NCBI GenBank assembly: GCA_035539855.1
Contig: DATLHO010000161.1
Span: 1 to 25,279, forward strand
Direction of reading: 5' to 3'
Length of the DNA stretch: 25,279 bases
Origin: DATLHO01 sp035539855
GTDB taxonomy: Bacteria; Bacteroidota; Ignavibacteria; OLB7
Both the position numbers and the translations under genes were made by a program. The notes under the pieces are model-generated. The model was given only the letters and a program-made list of their open reading frames with translations. It had not been told where the DNA came from and made no database searches. Positions 23,716-25,279 of this stretch are shown here, one piece after another. Each line of letters starts with the position of its first letter. The first letter of the stretch is position 1.

Positions 23716-24120
23716 ATGATTCCGCGGATTCTCCTCATTGCAACGTTCATCCTCCTCGCTTCCGGCCAGCTCCGGGCGCGCGGAGGTCCGCAGCAGTACG
23801 GTCCACCGGTCCCGCTGGACTCGACCGAGACCGGAGCAGCCTCCTACTACGCCGATCGATTCGAGGGCCGGCCGACGGCCAGTGGCGAGCGATTCGTGCA
23901 GCTCGAGTGCACCGCGGCGCACCTGCACCTGCCGTTCGGCAGCGTCGTGCGGGTGACGAACCTGGCCAACGGCCGCGAGGTGCTCGTCAGGGTCAACGAC
24001 CGGGGGCCGTTCAAGGGAGGGCGGATCATCGACCTGTCGCGCTCGGCGGCCGAGGCGCTCGGGATGCTCGTCGAGGGGGTGGTGCAGGTGCGGCTGGAGC
24101 TCATCCGACTGGGCGGGTAA
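23716..24120 (+). CDS. RlpA-like protein (double-psi beta-barrel, putative septal lytic transglycosylase)
   Basis: 134 residues from the ATG at 23716, where a signal peptide begins (MIPRILLIATFILLASGQLRA). The mature part is a compact RlpA double-psi beta-barrel: GAASYYADRFEGRPTASGERF (40-60), TAAHLHLPFGSVVRVTNLANGREVLVRVNDRGPF (66-99) and GRIIDLSRSAAEALGML (102-118). Asp95 in VNDRGPF is the expected catalytic or binding aspartate. There is no lipobox and no SPOR domain, so it is smaller than E. coli RlpA and lacks the part that binds denuded glycan. It probably acts in the periplasm on glycan strands. It follows manC after an 87-base gap with a hairpin. Confidence 0.9.
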   Translation: MIPRILLIATFILLASGQLRARGGPQQYGPPVPLDSTETGAASYYADRFEGRPTASGERFVQLECTAAHLHLPFGSVVRVTNLANGREVLVRVNDRGPFKGGRIIDLSRSAAEALGMLVEGVVQVRLELIRLGG

Positions 24121-24252
24121 ATGCGAAATCGGACGTCAAAACGGTGCAGCGGAATTGTTTCTTTACGATATATTGCGCCGGACCTTCCTGGGCGATCGAC
24201 CTCGCAACGCTTCGTGTAACATTCTCCACGTCCTCAAGGTCTTCTAGGTCAG

Positions 24253-24315
24253 GCACGACACAGGTTCCGCGTGGGGACCGTGTTGTGCGTGCATGGACCG
24301 GTATGGGTGCCGGTC
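24253..24315 (+). ncRNA. Candidate structured leader: two adjacent hairpins
   Basis: Hairpin one: left arm GCACGACACAGGTTCC (24253-24268), right arm GGGACCGTGTTGTGC (24274-24288), loop GCGTG, about 15 pairs with one bulged A. Hairpin two: GACCGG (24296-24301), loop of eight bases, CCGGTC (24310-24315). No T tract follows, so neither is a standard terminator. They lie about 180 bases before the IgGFc-domain gene and do not match a riboswitch class I know. Confidence 0.35.
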
Positions 24316-24483
24316 ATTTCGCGATAGTGTTCTCCAGCGCCCGGCCGTCGCCCGACACAGCGCCCGGAGCGCCGACGCCGATTCCCCCGGACGCGTTGAC
24401 ATTCTGGAGAAATCGCGCCCGTTGAGTACGAATTCCTACATGGCAGTATCAGTACAACCTACCACTCATCACTCTTTTCACAC

Positions 24484-24489
24484 GAGGTG
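24484..24489 (+). promoter_or_regulatory. Shine-Dalgarno GAGGTG for the IgGFc-domain gene
   Basis: GAGGTG lies seven bases before the ATG at 24497 and supports that start. Confidence 0.5.
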
Positions 24490-24496
24490 TGACAGC

Positions 24497-25279
24497 ATGA
24501 GCACTCCTACATCGTGCACGCGATGGTTGGGAGCTCGATGGGTCCTGTCCCTCTTCGCCCTGATGCTGCTGGCCCTGCCGGCAGCTCTTCAGGCGCAGGG
24601 GCCCGGTGACCAACTCGAGAACTCCGCAGGAACCTTGTACGTTGTCGCGTTCCCGGACACGACGAAGAACACGTTCGACGCCCGGTATCCGAACCAGGCG
24701 TACATCGACAAGGCGATCCTGTTCATCTACTCGGCCGTCGACACCAAGGTGTCGGTCAAGGGCCGCGGCTACAACAGCAGCTTCACGACCACCGGCGGCA
24801 GCTTCAAGACGCTGGAGCTGATGGGCGGCTCGGGTGCCAGCGCCGCGGCGCCGATCGTCACCGAGCACTGCAAGCCGGTCGACAACACCTTCCGCATCGA
24901 GTCGGATGCTCCGGTCGTCGTCTATCAGTACCTCGTGACGAAGTTCGGCACCGAGGCATGGACGCCGATCCCGGTCGAGGCCTGGGGCAACGAGTACTAC
25001 GCCGCCGCGAAGGAAGGCGAGATCGGCTCGGACGTCTCCCCGGGTGGTGAGTTCGACTACAACCGCAAGAACAAGATGTTCCCGGCCGAGATCCTCGTGA
25101 TCGCGGCCTATGACGACACGCGCATCACGATCGTCCCCAACGGACAGGTCCTGAACTTCTGCCGTGCCGAGAACGTGACGCTCAAGGCGGGCGAGGCCTA
25201 CCAGATCCAGAGCTACGTCGACACGCTGACGGCGAACGTCGGCGGCGACCAGCCGGACTTCGGCGGCTCGCGCATCTTC
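24497..25279 (+). CDS. Secreted IgGFc-binding-domain protein (N-terminal part; runs off the window)
   Basis: 261 codons are visible from the ATG at 24497, which has GAGGTG seven bases upstream; the frame is open at the right edge. A signal peptide covers residues 1-33 (WVLSLFALMLLALPAALQA-Q). The mature part matches the N-terminal pattern of IgGFc_binding-domain proteins: GTLYVVAFPDTTKNT near 44-58, a strand carrying VKVS(V)KGRGYNSSF, NTFRIESDAPVVVYQYLV, AWTPIPVEAWGNEYYAAA, and EILVIAAYDDTRITIVPNG. In Bacteroidota and relatives such domains occur in large cell-surface or secreted adhesins, often with C-terminal secretion tags; here the C-terminus is not visible, so the export route is unknown. 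The role is likely surface binding or matrix. Codon use matches its neighbours. Confidence 0.85.
   Translation, partial: MSTPTSCTRWLGARWVLSLFALMLLALPAALQAQGPGDQLENSAGTLYVVAFPDTTKNTFDARYPNQAYIDKAILFIYSAVDTKVSVKGRGYNSSFTTTGGSFKTLELMGGSGASAAAPIVTEHCKPVDNTFRIESDAPVVVYQYLVTKFGTEAWTPIPVEAWGNEYYAAAKEGEIGSDVSPGGEFDYNRKNKMFPAEILVIAAYDDTRITIVPNGQVLNFCRAENVTLKAGEAYQIQSYVDTLTANVGGDQPDFGGSRIF

Larger units (their letters stand above)
24121..24496 (+). other. 376-base non-coding leader region with two hairpins
   Basis: No convincing gene lies here. An AT-richer patch (about 24150-24175, TATATT at 24169-24174) may hold a promoter but has no good -35 partner. Two inverted repeats follow. The first pairs 24253-24268 with 24274-24288 around GCGTG, with two G-U pairs and one bulge. 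The second pairs GACCGG at 24296-24301 with CCGGTC at 24310-24315. TTGACA at 24396-24401 has no matching -10. Confidence 0.55.

Noticed and set aside
22809..24425. A 538-codon plus-strand frame across manC and the RlpA-like gene
   Set aside because: Arg-rich shadow frame; two genes with clear motifs occupy the same region in a different frame.
24396..24430. TTGACA as a sigma-70 -35 box for the IgGFc-domain gene
   Set aside because: No TATAAT-like box lies 16-19 bases downstream.

Overview
The window is a GC-rich, densely coded bacterial chromosome segment with 21 protein genes and no tRNA, rRNA, CRISPR array, insertion sequence or phage gene that I could recognise. Several traits suggest a Gram-negative didermic lineage of the Fibrobacterota-Chlorobiota-Bacteroidota (FCB) or Gemmatimonadota type. 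These are lipoproteins with a lipobox, a DUF2279 protein, an RlpA-like protein, a secreted IgGFc-binding-domain protein, many starts without a clear Shine-Dalgarno, and a few promoter-like elements of the Bacteroidota kind (TTG, about 20 bases, then a TAnnTTTG-like octamer). This placement is an inference; no rRNA is present to settle it.

Layout. (1) Positions 1-3587, minus strand: two small paralogous membrane proteins with a C-terminal winged-helix-like domain, followed by a large secreted zinc-metalloprotease / beta-propeller / probable beta-barrel protein that runs off the left edge. (2) 3830-8321, plus strand: two tandem oligopeptide-type solute-binding lipoproteins and an NlpC/P60 cell-wall peptidase, closed by a strong hairpin. 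(3) 8485-10008, plus: an unknown membrane-anchored protein and a DUF2279 protein. (4) 10032-17493, minus: a run of 16S/23S pseudouridine synthase, a BaiN/HI0933-type flavoprotein, an alpha/beta hydrolase, a double universal stress protein, a CPA2 cation/proton antiporter with a degenerate EIIA-like tail, a bacterial homologue of archaeo-eukaryotic release factor (baeRF type), and a small lipoprotein. (5) 17734-20639, plus: a minimal D,D-transpeptidase-fold protein, a SpoIID-like protein and dihydropteroate synthase. (6) 20708-24120, plus: a TMEM14-like membrane protein, a DUF971 protein, alanine racemase, mannose-1-phosphate guanylyltransferase and an RlpA-like protein. (7) 24497 to the right edge, plus: an IgGFc-binding-domain protein preceded by a 376-base gap with two RNA-type hairpins.

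How the genes fit together. The window is weighted towards the cell envelope: peptide-binding lipoproteins plus a peptidoglycan endopeptidase, a transpeptidase-fold protein plus a SpoIID-type glycan-strand enzyme, alanine racemase (D-Ala), GDP-mannose synthesis and an RlpA-like protein. The minus-strand block combines ion homeostasis, universal stress proteins and a ribosome-related factor, which reads as a stress-response neighbourhood. Six gene junctions use four-base ATGA or GTGA overlaps, so translational coupling looks common. I see no complete, obviously new multi-gene system. The best leads are the protease-propeller-barrel protein with its winged-helix membrane partners, the baeRF gene beside the stress/antiporter genes, and the transpeptidase-SpoIID pair.
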